Assembly: GCF_028693505.1 (NCBI RefSeq)
Contig: NZ_JAQUVF010000001.1
Location: 87,037-151,036 of the forward strand
Length of the DNA: 64,000 bases
Source: Oscillibacter sp.
GTDB lineage: Bacteria > Bacillota > Clostridia > Oscillospirales > Oscillospiraceae
Reading direction: 5' to 3'
In this document: piece after piece, positions 8,678 to 16,237 of the stretch
Position numbering within the stretch: the first letter of the stretch is position 1
How the letters are laid out: each line of letters starts with the position of its first letter
Program-made: the position numbers and the translations under genes
The notes under the pieces: generated by a model
Database searches by the model: none
The model's input: only the letters and a program-made list of their open reading frames with translations
What the model was told of the DNA's origin: nothing

Positions 8678-10051
8678 TCAGGCGGCCAGATCGGAGTCGG
8701 AGATCTCCTGGAACTTGGAGAAATCAGGGTAGGTGATCTTGACGGCGCTGCCGGTGGCCTTGATGGTCATGGTCATGTCATAGTCGTAATCCGCGGCGAT
8801 GGTGCCAAGCTCCTCGCCCAGATCCATGGACATGCTGGCGGAAAAGACCATGGCGATGGTCTTGATCGCGCCGTCCCTGCCCACGGTATAAACGGCGGAA
8901 ATGTCACCGTAAGAGAGGTCCATGCCGCCCAGCTGGGTCTCGCCCAGAACAGAGCCCACCAAGTCGTTGGCGTATTTGCTCATGGAGCTGCCGATGACGA
9001 CGGTGTAGACGGTGTCGCTGCCGGACTTGGAAACGGCAATGGAGTCAAGCATGGCGAGGCCATTGATGTTGACTGCGCCGGTTTCCATGCCGCCCAGCGC
9101 TTCCAGCTCGGCAAGCGCGTCGGGGACCTGATACTTGAAGTTGCTCTGCTCGCCGTCGCTGGCGGTGGAGATGTATACCCAGCCGTCCTTCATCCACATG
9201 CCGGTGTCCACGGACAGCCCGTCCATCACGCTGGTCGTTTGATAGGCCATCCGGACGTCGGAGCCGTCCATGATGAACTTCATGTTGCCGGTGGAGACGG
9301 TGGGGATGGTGGTGGTTTCTCCGTCGGAGGACATGGACATGTTCATCTTCACGTTGATGTCGGCGTCCATGGCGGTTTCGTCCATCTTGGCGGAGACGGC
9401 GTTCAGGCTGCGGTAGGCCTCGATTCTCTCCGTCATGGCCGCGGCGGCCTTGGCGTCAATGGCGCCGCTTTTGACAAGGCTTGCGAGAAGATAGGTGCTG
9501 CCGTCCTTCAAATCGGCGGCCAGCGCCTGATAGGTCACGGCAGCCAGATCGTCCCGCAGGAAGGCACCGGTAAACAGCAGGGGGTCATAAAAGCCCTTGC
9601 TCTGGGCAAAGGTCAGGGCGTCGGCATAGGCAAAATCAGCGGTGTCCTGATAGCCCAGCGCCCGCAGCAAAAAGGTGACATAGTTCTGCGCGCTGCACGC
9701 CTTGGAAGACCCGAAGGTGGTGGCGCTGGTGCCGTTGGCAATGCCGTTGGTGGTAAGCCACGCCACATAGGGGGAGGCAAATTCGCTGACGTCCGTGAAG
9801 GGATGGCTGATCTTGCCGGCGGCGTAATCGGCCTTGGCGGTATCCTCCGCGCCGTAGAGTCTCACCAGCATGATGGCGGCCTCGGAGCGGGTGGGCGCAC
9901 GGTCCAGCTCAAAGCCGCTGGCGGTTCCCCGGAACATGCCGATTTTGGAGAGATCCTCTGCCACAGAGTCAAAGTCGGAGGCAGATGCGCTCACGCACAT
10001 GGCTGCGATCAACAGCATGGCGGTGATCAACGCGGTTACAATACGTTTCAT
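8678..10051 (-). CDS. Exported SLH-domain protein with C-terminal beta-rich domain
   Basis: 457 residues. Signal peptide at 1-25 (MKRIVTALITAMLLIAAM, cleavage near ASA/SD). Two to three S-layer-homology-like repeats follow (about 25-215, with RAPTRSEAAIMLVRLYG and HPFTDVSEFASPYVAWL). The C-terminal domain (about 230-457) has alternating hydrophobic strands and resembles the DUF6612/LppX-like folds that can bind hydrophobic ligands; that comparison is tentative. SLH repeats anchor proteins to cell-wall polymers. The open frame continues 38 codons upstream, but GAGGAG just before the ATG at 10051 fixes the start. It has its own promoter and ends in a terminator. Confidence 0.8.
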   Translation of the reverse strand: MKRIVTALITAMLLIAAMCVSASASDFDSVAEDLSKIGMFRGTASGFELDRAPTRSEAAIMLVRLYGAEDTAKADYAAGKISHPFTDVSEFASPYVAWLTTNGIANGTSATTFGSSKACSAQNYVTFLLRALGYQDTADFAYADALTFAQSKGFYDPLLFTGAFLRDDLAAVTYQALAADLKDGSTYLLASLVKSGAIDAKAAAAMTERIEAYRSLNAVSAKMDETAMDADINVKMNMSMSSDGETTTIPTVSTGNMKFIMDGSDVRMAYQTTSVMDGLSVDTGMWMKDGWVYISTASDGEQSNFKYQVPDALAELEALGGMETGAVNINGLAMLDSIAVSKSGSDTVYTVVIGSSMSKYANDLVGSVLGETQLGGMDLSYGDISAVYTVGRDGAIKTIAMVFSASMSMDLGEELGTIAADYDYDMTMTIKATGSAVKITYPDFSKFQEISDSDLAA

Positions 10052-10099
10052 TTTGGGTGCTCCTCTCAAATTTTTGCGGCAAACGCCGTTTCCAAAATA

Positions 10100-10128
10100 A
10101 TTATAGGCCTGCAAAAAATTTCCGTCAA
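10100..10128 (-). promoter_or_regulatory. Promoter of the SLH gene
   Basis: On the minus strand TTGACG (10128-10123), 17 bases, TATAAT (10105-10100). Confidence 0.75.
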
Positions 10129-10230
10129 GGGCGCAGGAAAAAAACGGCAGGAAACTGCGCAACACCTTTACCCGCTTTCTTAGAAAAAATCACGCTGCCT
10201 GCAAAAAAGATGACATTGCATAAAAAGAAT

Positions 10231-10264
10231 AAAACCGTTGAAACATTGATGTTTCAACGGTTTT
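10231..10264 (-). terminator. Terminator of tRNA-Ser
   Basis: A 14-bp stem (AAAACCGTTGAAAC with GTTTCAACGGTTTT) just beyond the CCA end of the tRNA, followed on the minus strand by ATTCTTTTTA. Confidence 0.8.
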
Positions 10265-10268
10265 ATTT

Positions 10269-10360
10269 TGGCGGAGAAGGAGAGATTCGAACTCTCGAAA
10301 CCCTTTAGGGGTTTACATGATTTCCAATCATGCGCCCTCGACCAACTAGGCGACTTCTCC
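10269..10360 (-). tRNA. tRNA-Ser (GGA anticodon)
   Basis: On the minus strand GGAGAAG pairs with CTTCTCC as the acceptor stem, and an encoded CCA is at 10271-10269. A long variable arm (AACCCCTAAAGGGTT) marks a class II tRNA. The anticodon loop within CATGATTGGAAATCATG reads GGA, decoding UCC/UCU serine codons. It has its own promoter and terminator. Confidence 0.95.
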
Positions 10361-10421
10361 ATCAAGCCGGAGCGCTTCCAAAAGAGGCGCTGGGCTGCTG
10401 TTGAAAAGCGACAGCGTTATT

Positions 10422-10449
10422 ATTATAGCAGAGATATTGATAAAGTCAA
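10422..10449 (-). promoter_or_regulatory. Promoter of tRNA-Ser
   Basis: Minus strand TTGACT (10449-10444), 16 bases, TATAAT (10427-10422), about 60 bases before the tRNA. Confidence 0.75.
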
Positions 10450-10460
10450 GCCCCATTTTT

Positions 10461-10493
10461 AAAAAAGAACGGAGAGCAAACCGCTCTCCGTTC
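10461..10493 (-). terminator. Terminator of the small membrane-protein gene
   Basis: An 11-bp stem (GAACGGAGAGC with GCTCTCCGTTC) followed on the minus strand by TTTTTT, seven bases after the stop of the gene at 10500-10679. Confidence 0.85.
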
Positions 10494-10499
10494 CGCGCA

Positions 10500-10679
10500 T
10501 CAGCGCATTTCCGAAACGATGTTATCCACGGCGTGATCCACGGCGACACCCAATTTGTGAATGCTTTTCCCAACTTGCGTTTTCATGGGATCTTTGCCGT
10601 AAGGCAGCATCATTCCAACTGCCGCGCCGACCATCAGTCCGGCGCTCATACCGACCCAAAATCCGGTACAGCTTCTCAT
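10500..10679 (-). CDS. Small membrane-anchored protein, YtxH-like
   Basis: 59 residues. One glycine-rich membrane helix (FWVGMSAGLMVGAAVGMML, residues 7-25) is followed by a short charged amphipathic tail. This resembles the small YtxH-like proteins of Firmicutes, whose role is unclear. AAGGAG lies 8 bases before the ATG at 10679; a GTG at 10688 is too close to it. It is monocistronic with its own terminator, which supports a real gene. No function is assigned. Confidence 0.65.
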   Translation of the reverse strand: MRSCTGFWVGMSAGLMVGAAVGMMLPYGKDPMKTQVGKSIHKLGVAVDHAVDNIVSEMR

Positions 10680-10749
10680 TTCAGTCACTCCTTTTTCGGC
10701 ATGGACCTAGTATGACCGGAACTTTGAAAAAAAAACAAAGCGGCGAGGT

Positions 10750-10778
10750 TTGCCAAAATGTTCCGAATGGTCTATACT
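10750..10778 (+). promoter_or_regulatory. Promoter of the phosphatase-acetyltransferase gene
   Basis: TTGCCA (10750-10755), 17 bases, TATACT (10773-10778), 34 bases before the ATG at 10812. Confidence 0.7.
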
Positions 10779-10811
10779 AAAATAAAAAAACAAACGATCC
10801 GGGGAGGAACC

Positions 10812-11921
10812 ATGACCAGAATTTATCTCATCCGCCACGCGGAGGCGGAAGGAAATCTTTATCGCATTGCCCAGGGTCAGTATGACAGCATTCTCACCGA
10901 CCGGGGCTGGCGGCAGGTGCACGCGCTGGAGCGCCGATTTGCCGACATTGCCGTGGACGCGGTATATTCCAGCGATCTCTACCGCACCTGCGCCACCGCC
11001 AGCGCGCTGTGCAAACCAAAGGGACTTTCCCTCCATCGGCGGCGGGACCTGCGGGAGATCTCCGTGGGCGACTGGGAGCAGCAAACCTGGGGAGAGATCT
11101 ATCGCCGGGACCCGGTGCAGATGGAAAACTTCAGCCGGCGGCTGACGCAGTGGCACACGGCGGGGGCGGAGCGGCCGGAAGCGGTCCGGGACCGGGTTTT
11201 GGGGGCCGTGCGGGAAATTGCCGAAAAAAACGAAGGCAGGACCGTGGCGGTTTTTTCCCACGGATATGCCATCCGGCTGCTGCTGGCGACGCTGCAGGGC
11301 TGCACGCTGGAGGAAGTGGGCAATACGCCCCACGGGGACAACACGGCGGTTTCCCTGCTGGAAGCGGAGAAAGGCGCGCTGCGGGTGGTATTTCGGGACG
11401 ATAACAGCCACCTGCAAACGCCGGAGTTTCTGGCCGGGGAAAAGGTCCGCAGCAGAGATAGCGCGCTGGAGCCGGGGCTGTGGTTTGCGCCGCTGAAGCC
11501 GGAGGAGCAGGCCTCCTTTTTGACGGACTGCGTGGCGGAGGTTTGGCCGGAGGTGGGCGGAGGACGCCCCTTCCAAAAGGAGCGGCTGCTCTCGGACGCT
11601 GCCAGGCGGCCCACGCTGGTGGGGTATCTGGGGGAAGAACCGGTGGGCCTTTTGCAGCTGGGACCTGCCCGGGAGTGGATTTCTCTCGTGTGCGTCCGCC
11701 GCCAATACCGGACCCGGGGCTTCGGGGTCCAGATGATCGGGCAGGCGGTGCAGCATGTTCGCCCGCTGGGCGGAGAGGCGCTGCGGATTGCCCTGCCCAA
11801 GGACAGTTCGGCGGGAGCGTTTTTCGCCGATTACGGGTTTCACCCAAAGGGAGAAACGGATGGAGAGCGGGACGTGCTGGAAAAGGACATCTGCTTTCGG
11901 CCGGAGTTCCTTGGAGAATAG
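10812..11921 (+). CDS. Histidine phosphatase fused to a GNAT-type acetyltransferase domain
   Basis: 369 residues with two domains. Residues 1-200 are a histidine phosphatase (phosphoglycerate mutase-like): the phospho-acceptor motif YLIRHAEAEGN is at residues 4-14, an ALERRF/SSDLYRT segment follows, and the second catalytic histidine is in VFSHGYAIRLL (about residue 154). The C-terminal part (about 215-369) resembles a GNAT acetyltransferase: GLWFAPLKPEEQ, then LVCVRRQYRTRGFGVQMIGQ, which is the acetyl-CoA loop. The substrates are unknown. GGGGAGGA precedes the ATG at 10812, so the 18 upstream codons are not used. Each domain is common alone; the fusion is less usual. Confidence 0.8.
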   Translation: MTRIYLIRHAEAEGNLYRIAQGQYDSILTDRGWRQVHALERRFADIAVDAVYSSDLYRTCATASALCKPKGLSLHRRRDLREISVGDWEQQTWGEIYRRDPVQMENFSRRLTQWHTAGAERPEAVRDRVLGAVREIAEKNEGRTVAVFSHGYAIRLLLATLQGCTLEEVGNTPHGDNTAVSLLEAEKGALRVVFRDDNSHLQTPEFLAGEKVRSRDSALEPGLWFAPLKPEEQASFLTDCVAEVWPEVGGGRPFQKERLLSDAARRPTLVGYLGEEPVGLLQLGPAREWISLVCVRRQYRTRGFGVQMIGQAVQHVRPLGGEALRIALPKDSSAGAFFADYGFHPKGETDGERDVLEKDICFRPEFLGE

Positions 11922-12088
11922 GCCCGGACAGGGGCGCATATACTGCCTTTGACGGAAAGGCCCGTCCGAGCGAGGGCTGCCGCTGACAAGAGATGCGCGC
12001 TCTTGTATCTGCTTTTCCGATCCGGCCTCATCGCACACGGCTGCGCGGCAAGAAGTTTGCAAACACAGGAAAGGATGGCGGAGAGCGG
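11922..12088 (+). promoter_or_regulatory. Structured leader before the Na+/Ca2+ exchanger gene
   Basis: Contains two clean hairpins, GCCTTT-gacgg-AAAGGC (11945-11961) and ACAAGAG-atgcgcg-CTCTTGT (11986-12006), with purine-rich linkers between and a GC-rich segment before the gene. I see no coding potential. A structured RNA before a sodium/calcium exchanger could be an ion riboswitch; the Na+-I (DUF1646) class is one candidate, unverified. Confidence 0.35.
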
Positions 12089-13042
12089 ATGGAGATTTGG
12101 GTGACGATTGCCCTGTTTTTGGTGGGATTGGTGCTGATCATGAAGGGCGGGGACTGGTTTTTGAACGGCGCGGTATGGATTGCGGAGGCCACCGGCGTTC
12201 CCCGGTTCATCATCGGGGCCACCATCGTCTCCCTTGCAACGACCCTGCCGGAGCTGACGGTTTCCGTGACCGGGGTGCTGCAAGGACAGGTGGATCTGGC
12301 GGTTGGAAACGCCGTGGGGTCCGTAACGGCCAATCTGGGTCTGATTCTGGGGATTTCCGTGGTCTGTATGCCCTCTGTGGTGAGTCCCAAGCAGTTTAAT
12401 ATGAAGGCGCTTTTAATGGTGGGCGGCGCAGTGCTGCTGTTTGCCCTGTGCCGGGGCGGCACGCTGGCGTTTCTGCCCGGCCTTGCGCTTTTCGCGGTGT
12501 TTATTTTGTACCTTGCAAACAATGTGGCGGACGCCAGAACCGGCATGGCGGCGCGGCGGGAGGAGCATGGGCGGCGCACCGTCTCCCACAGACAGATGGG
12601 GATGAAGCTGGGTCTCTTCGCCGTGGGCATCACGGCAATCGTGATCGGCTCCCGCCTGCTGATCGACTACGGCAGTGAGCTGGCGCTGCTGCTGGGCGTT
12701 CCCTCCAGCATCATCGGCGTGACGATGGTGGCCATCGGGACTTCGCTGCCGGAGCTGGTGACCACGCTCACCGCCATTGCCCGGCGGGAGGCGTCCATGT
12801 CCGTGGGCAACATTATCGGGGCCAACGTGATCGATCTCACCATGATTTTGCCGGTGTGCGCGGCGGTGTCCGGCGGACGGCTGACCATCGGCGCACAGAC
12901 CACGGCGCTGGACCTGCCCGCCTGTTTGCTGCTTTGCTGCGTGGCGGTGCTGCCGCCGCTGTTCAAGGGCCGGTTTTACCGCTGGCAGGGATTTTTGATG
13001 CTGGCGCTGTATGCCCTCTACGTGGTGGTGCTGATCGCGTAA
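12089..13042 (+). CDS. Na+/Ca2+ antiporter family protein (CaCA superfamily, YrbG type)
   Basis: 317 residues, about ten membrane helices in two inverted halves. Each half has the family's ion-binding repeat: ATIVSLATTLPELTVSVTG with GNAVGSVTANLGLILG in the first, and VAIGTSLPELVTTL with GNIIGANVIDLTMIL in the second. Relatives exchange Ca2+ for Na+ or H+ across the membrane. The second repeat has IDL where the usual motif is more Asn-rich, so the ion preference is uncertain. The ATG at 12089 gives a membrane start (MEIWVTIALFLVG); the upstream 32 codons belong to the structured leader. Confidence 0.88.
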   Translation: MEIWVTIALFLVGLVLIMKGGDWFLNGAVWIAEATGVPRFIIGATIVSLATTLPELTVSVTGVLQGQVDLAVGNAVGSVTANLGLILGISVVCMPSVVSPKQFNMKALLMVGGAVLLFALCRGGTLAFLPGLALFAVFILYLANNVADARTGMAARREEHGRRTVSHRQMGMKLGLFAVGITAIVIGSRLLIDYGSELALLLGVPSSIIGVTMVAIGTSLPELVTTLTAIARREASMSVGNIIGANVIDLTMILPVCAAVSGGRLTIGAQTTALDLPACLLLCCVAVLPPLFKGRFYRWQGFLMLALYALYVVVLIA

Positions 13043-13060
13043 AAGGCTGATTCAGAAAAG

Positions 13061-13097
13061 AAACCGCCCCCGGAATTTTTGATTCCGGGGGCGGTTT
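13061..13097 (+). terminator. Bidirectional terminator
   Basis: A 16-bp stem AAACCGCCCCCGGAAT with its complement around TTTTG, between convergent genes. Confidence 0.88.
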
Positions 13098-13101
13098 GCA
13101 C

Positions 13102-13710
13102 TCATTTTTCCGCCACGGCACGGGCGATCCGGGCGGTCATACCCCAAATCACATGCCCTTCATAGTGCCACACCGGCACCTCCACATGCCCGTGGCTCCA
13201 GGGATAGCTCCGGGGAATGCCCACGGACTCGTAGGGGAAATTCTCCGGCACCTGCGGGGACAGTTCGTAGCCGTAGAGCGCTGGCGCGGTCTCCCGGAAA
13301 AAGGACAGCGGCACGGTAAAGACCTCCGCCACCTCCGCCGGGGAGGGCCGCATGGCGGTGAGGCCTGCCGGGGAGACAAGGCCCAATACGGGCTGTAATA
13401 AAAAGCCCTTTTGATTACAAATAAAATCCGGTGTGCCCAAAAGCCGGACCGTGCTGGGGGGAATGGAAAGCTCCTCCTGCGTCTCCCGCAGCGCGCACAC
13501 GGAGGCAGTCTCCCCCGCCTCCATTTTCCCGCCGGGAAAGCAGACCTCGCCCCCCTGGCGCAAATGGGCGGCCCGGACCTCGAAAAGAAGGTGCAGCCCG
13601 TCGGGCCGTTCCAGCAGCGGGCACAAAACGGCATAGCTGTCCCGGGCGCCCAGCAGCCCCGGCACATGGCCATCGAATCGGCGGCGCAGCAGTTCCAACT
13701 CGTTTTTCAT
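13102..13710 (-). CDS. Nudix hydrolase, CoA pyrophosphatase type
   Basis: 202 residues. Nudix box GGKMEAGETASVCALRETQE followed by EL (about residues 60-81). Just upstream is the FEVRAAHLRQGGEVCFPGG segment, like the extra motif of CoA diphosphatases (NudL/YeaB group), which split CoA into phosphopantetheine and adenosine bisphosphate. The assignment to that group is from this motif. Its ATG overlaps the stop of the lipid-kinase gene (ATGA at 13710-13707), so the two are translationally coupled. There is no strong ribosome-binding site of its own. Confidence 0.82.
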   Translation of the reverse strand: MKNELELLRRRFDGHVPGLLGARDSYAVLCPLLERPDGLHLLFEVRAAHLRQGGEVCFPGGKMEAGETASVCALRETQEELSIPPSTVRLLGTPDFICNQKGFLLQPVLGLVSPAGLTAMRPSPAEVAEVFTVPLSFFRETAPALYGYELSPQVPENFPYESVGIPRSYPWSHGHVEVPVWHYEGHVIWGMTARIARAVAEK

Positions 13711-14594
13711 AGCAGAATGGACAGGGCCCGGGGGCGGTTTTCGATGTCCACCACCGGCATGCTGGGCGCATACTCGCCGTCCAGAGACCAGGGAAGCTCC
13801 GTGGCCGTTTCCAGATGGATGGAAGAGACGTGGCGAAAGATCAAGCCCTCCCGGTCGTATTGCTGCTCCAGCAGGGCCAAAACCAGATTTTGCAGGTCCA
13901 CCGGGTTTTTGGGACTTGGGATCAGCAGCATTTCAAACTTGCCGTCGTCCAGCACCACGCGCTCCGGGTCCAGCTTCATGAGGCCCCCGATGGAGGTGGA
14001 GTTGCAGACGGCGCCGAAGAGATACTCCCCGTCCAGCACCTCGCCGTCGGCGGTGAGCTTCACCTGATAGGGCCGCAGGGTGTTCAGGTCCTTCATCCCT
14101 TCAAGAATATAGGCAAAGTGGCCCAGCGCGTTTTTGGCGGCCTGGGAGGCGGTATAGGAGCTGCTGGTAAAAGCGCCGAAGGACGCCACATAGAGGAAGT
14201 GGCGGCCATTCCAGAGTCCCACGTCCAGCTGCCGGGGCGCTGCCTGTGTCATGGCGCAGGCGGCGGTGACGGGATTTGCGGAAATGTGGAGACTGGCGGC
14301 AAAATCGTTGGTGCTGCCTTGGGGAAGGTAGCCAAGCATCGGCGGATTTTTCAGCTCCATCAGCCCCCGGGAGACCTCGTTGAGGGTGCCGTCGCCGCCG
14401 ACAGCCACCACCACATGGAAGTGGGGGCCCTCTTTTGCGGCGTACTCTGCGGCGTCGCCGGCGGCTTTGGTTTCATGGATGGAGAGTAGGTACCCGGCCT
14501 CCGAAAACACGGTGGCCGCGTCAAACAGCGGTCCCCGGGACTTGTTCCGACCGGCCCGGGGATTCACGATAAAAAGCAGCTTTTTTTGTGACAT
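13707..14594 (-). CDS. Diacylglycerol kinase-family lipid kinase (YegS/BmrU type)
   Basis: 295 residues. Seen: IVNPRAGRNKSRG (residues 7-19), the ATP-binding VGGDGTLNEVSRGL (about 65-78) and LPQGSTNDFAASL (about 92-104), the standard catalytic motifs of the family. It phosphorylates diacylglycerol or a related lipid at the inner membrane face. GAGAGGTG precedes the ATG at 14594, so the 33 upstream codons are excluded. It has a sigma-A promoter and forms a two-gene operon with the Nudix gene. A second, less similar kinase of the family is at 61474-62400. Confidence 0.88.
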   Translation of the reverse strand: MSQKKLLFIVNPRAGRNKSRGPLFDAATVFSEAGYLLSIHETKAAGDAAEYAAKEGPHFHVVVAVGGDGTLNEVSRGLMELKNPPMLGYLPQGSTNDFAASLHISANPVTAACAMTQAAPRQLDVGLWNGRHFLYVASFGAFTSSSYTASQAAKNALGHFAYILEGMKDLNTLRPYQVKLTADGEVLDGEYLFGAVCNSTSIGGLMKLDPERVVLDDGKFEMLLIPSPKNPVDLQNLVLALLEQQYDREGLIFRHVSSIHLETATELPWSLDGEYAPSMPVVDIENRPRALSILL

Positions 14595-14664
14595 GGGAAA
14601 ACACCTCTCATTCGGGAACAAGGGCGGAAGAATTTCAAAAAGAACGTTAAGACGTGTAAAAGAC

Positions 14665-14716
14665 AGTATATCACGGTAAAATGAGGATTGCAATTCCCGG
14701 GGGGGCCGTGTAGAAT
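14665..14716. promoter_or_regulatory. Divergent promoters sharing one -35 box
   Basis: The palindromic hexamer TTGCAA at 14688-14693 is followed on the plus strand by 17 bases and TAGAAT (14711-14716), and on the minus strand by 17 bases and TATACT (14670-14665). Both promoters point at genes whose start codons are 27 and 71 bases beyond the -10 boxes. Confidence 0.65.
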
Positions 14717-14742
14717 AATCTTAACAAAATGAGGTGGTGGCT

Positions 14743-15987
14743 ATGAAACAGGATGCGCATGTGAAACTGGGCCTGGCGGCATTTGTGACCGTCAGCGCCA
14801 TTTTGCTCTTTTATGATACCCTGTTTGGAAGCCGGGTCCTCCCCGATGTGTGGGCGCAGCTGATGTCGGCGATCCAGCCCATCGGCTTTGGCGCGCTGAT
14901 GGCCTATCTTCTGGCGCCTGTGGTCAATTTTTTTGACGAAAAACTGCTTGCCCTCGCCCCCGGTAAGAGTCGCGGGCAGGACCGTCCGGTCTCCCCGGGC
15001 GTCCGGGCGGTCAGCATTCTGCTGACGTGGGCGGTCATCTGCGTGCTGATCTATCTGCTGGCCTCGGTGCTGCTGCCGGAGCTGTACCGGAGCATTCTCC
15101 AGCTGATCGCAAACGCCGAGACCTATTACCGGACGGTCAGCGGCTGGGTGGAGCAGCTCTTGGAGACGAACCCGTCGCTGGAGCGATGGGTGGCGGCGCA
15201 GATGGACACCTATTTTGCAGACGTCCAGACGTGGCTTGAAAAAGAGGCGCTGCCTCAGGCCCAGACCGTGATGAGCGCCCTCTCCGGGGGCGTTGTCTCC
15301 GCGCTGGTGTTTTTGAAAAATCTGCTGGTGGGCGTGATCGTGTCCGTTTACCTGCTGGCAACCAAGGAGCGCTGCGGCGCGTATGCCCGGAAGATGGCCT
15401 ATGGCCTGTTTTCCACCAAAAACGTCCACTGGGTGCTGCGGGGCGTGCGCAAGGTGGACAGCATTTTTTCCGGCTTTGTCCGGGGCAAGCTGCTGGACTC
15501 CCTGATTATCGGTATTCTGTGCTTTATTTGCTGCAGTATTTTAAAGTTCCCCTACACGCCGCTGGTCTCCGTGATCGTGGGCGTCACCAATGTCATCCCC
15601 TTTTTCGGACCCTTTCTCGGCGCGATCCCCAGCACGTTCTTGATTTTGCTGGTCTCGCCCATCAAGGCGCTGTACTTTGTGCTGTTTATTCTTGCCCTCC
15701 AGCAGCTGGACGGCAACGTGATCGGCCCCAAAATTTTGGGCGGCAAGACGGGCCTTTCCAGTCTCTGGGTCATTATCGCCATTTTGGTGGGCGGCGGCTT
15801 TTTCGGCTTGCCCGGCATGTTTTTCGGCGTGCCGGTGTGCGCGTGTCTGTATAGCGCCGTCACCTTTTTCCTGGAGGTCCGCCTGCGCAAGAAGCATTTG
15901 CCGCTGGACATCGAGGCCTACCGCGCCGGCATGCCGGAGCCGAGAGGTGCGGAACCGATCCCGCCGGAGGAGGAGCCGCGGCCCTGA
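14743..15987 (+). CDS. AI-2E-family transporter
   Basis: 414 residues with the fold of the AI-2E (PerM/YdiK) family: about eight membrane helices, a large soluble loop after helix 3 (about 110-180), and the conserved C-terminal stretch PLVSVIVGVTNVIPFFGPFLG with FILALQQLDGNVIGPKI. Members include antiporters and putative signal exporters; the family name does not prove AI-2 transport. GAGGTGG precedes the ATG at 14743; the GTG at 14734 is inside that site. A proline- and glutamate-rich tail ends the protein. Confidence 0.85.
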   Translation: MKQDAHVKLGLAAFVTVSAILLFYDTLFGSRVLPDVWAQLMSAIQPIGFGALMAYLLAPVVNFFDEKLLALAPGKSRGQDRPVSPGVRAVSILLTWAVICVLIYLLASVLLPELYRSILQLIANAETYYRTVSGWVEQLLETNPSLERWVAAQMDTYFADVQTWLEKEALPQAQTVMSALSGGVVSALVFLKNLLVGVIVSVYLLATKERCGAYARKMAYGLFSTKNVHWVLRGVRKVDSIFSGFVRGKLLDSLIIGILCFICCSILKFPYTPLVSVIVGVTNVIPFFGPFLGAIPSTFLILLVSPIKALYFVLFILALQQLDGNVIGPKILGGKTGLSSLWVIIAILVGGGFFGLPGMFFGVPVCACLYSAVTFFLEVRLRKKHLPLDIEAYRAGMPEPRGAEPIPPEEEPRP

Positions 15988-16023
15988 CGGGCTCGAAACG
16001 TCTCGAAACGCGGGAAAAAGCTC

Positions 16024-16237
16024 TTGCAATCGGAATTTAAATCATGTACAATACAGCTTTGCAGGCGTATTCGTTATAAAAATAACGACAGCGCCCGCAG
16101 GGCTGTATTCATCGTAGGCCCCACCGGGAACGCGAAACCGCGGTCTTAAAACTGAATAGAGCCGATCATACTGTCTGGGCGGGGCACTTCCCGTCCAACA
16201 CTGACTGCCACGGCAGCAGTGATAAAAGGAGAACGAC
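16024..16237 (+). promoter_or_regulatory. Promoter and long leader of the peptide transporter operon
   Basis: TTGCAA (16024-16029), 17 bases, TACAAT (16047-16052). The roughly 180-base leader that follows contains hairpins at about 16088-16106 (ACAG/GCCC pairing with GGGC/TGT) and 16198-16220 (CACTG-A-CTGC with GCAG-CAGTG), the latter just before the AAAGGAG ribosome-binding site. No known riboswitch was recognised. Confidence 0.5.
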
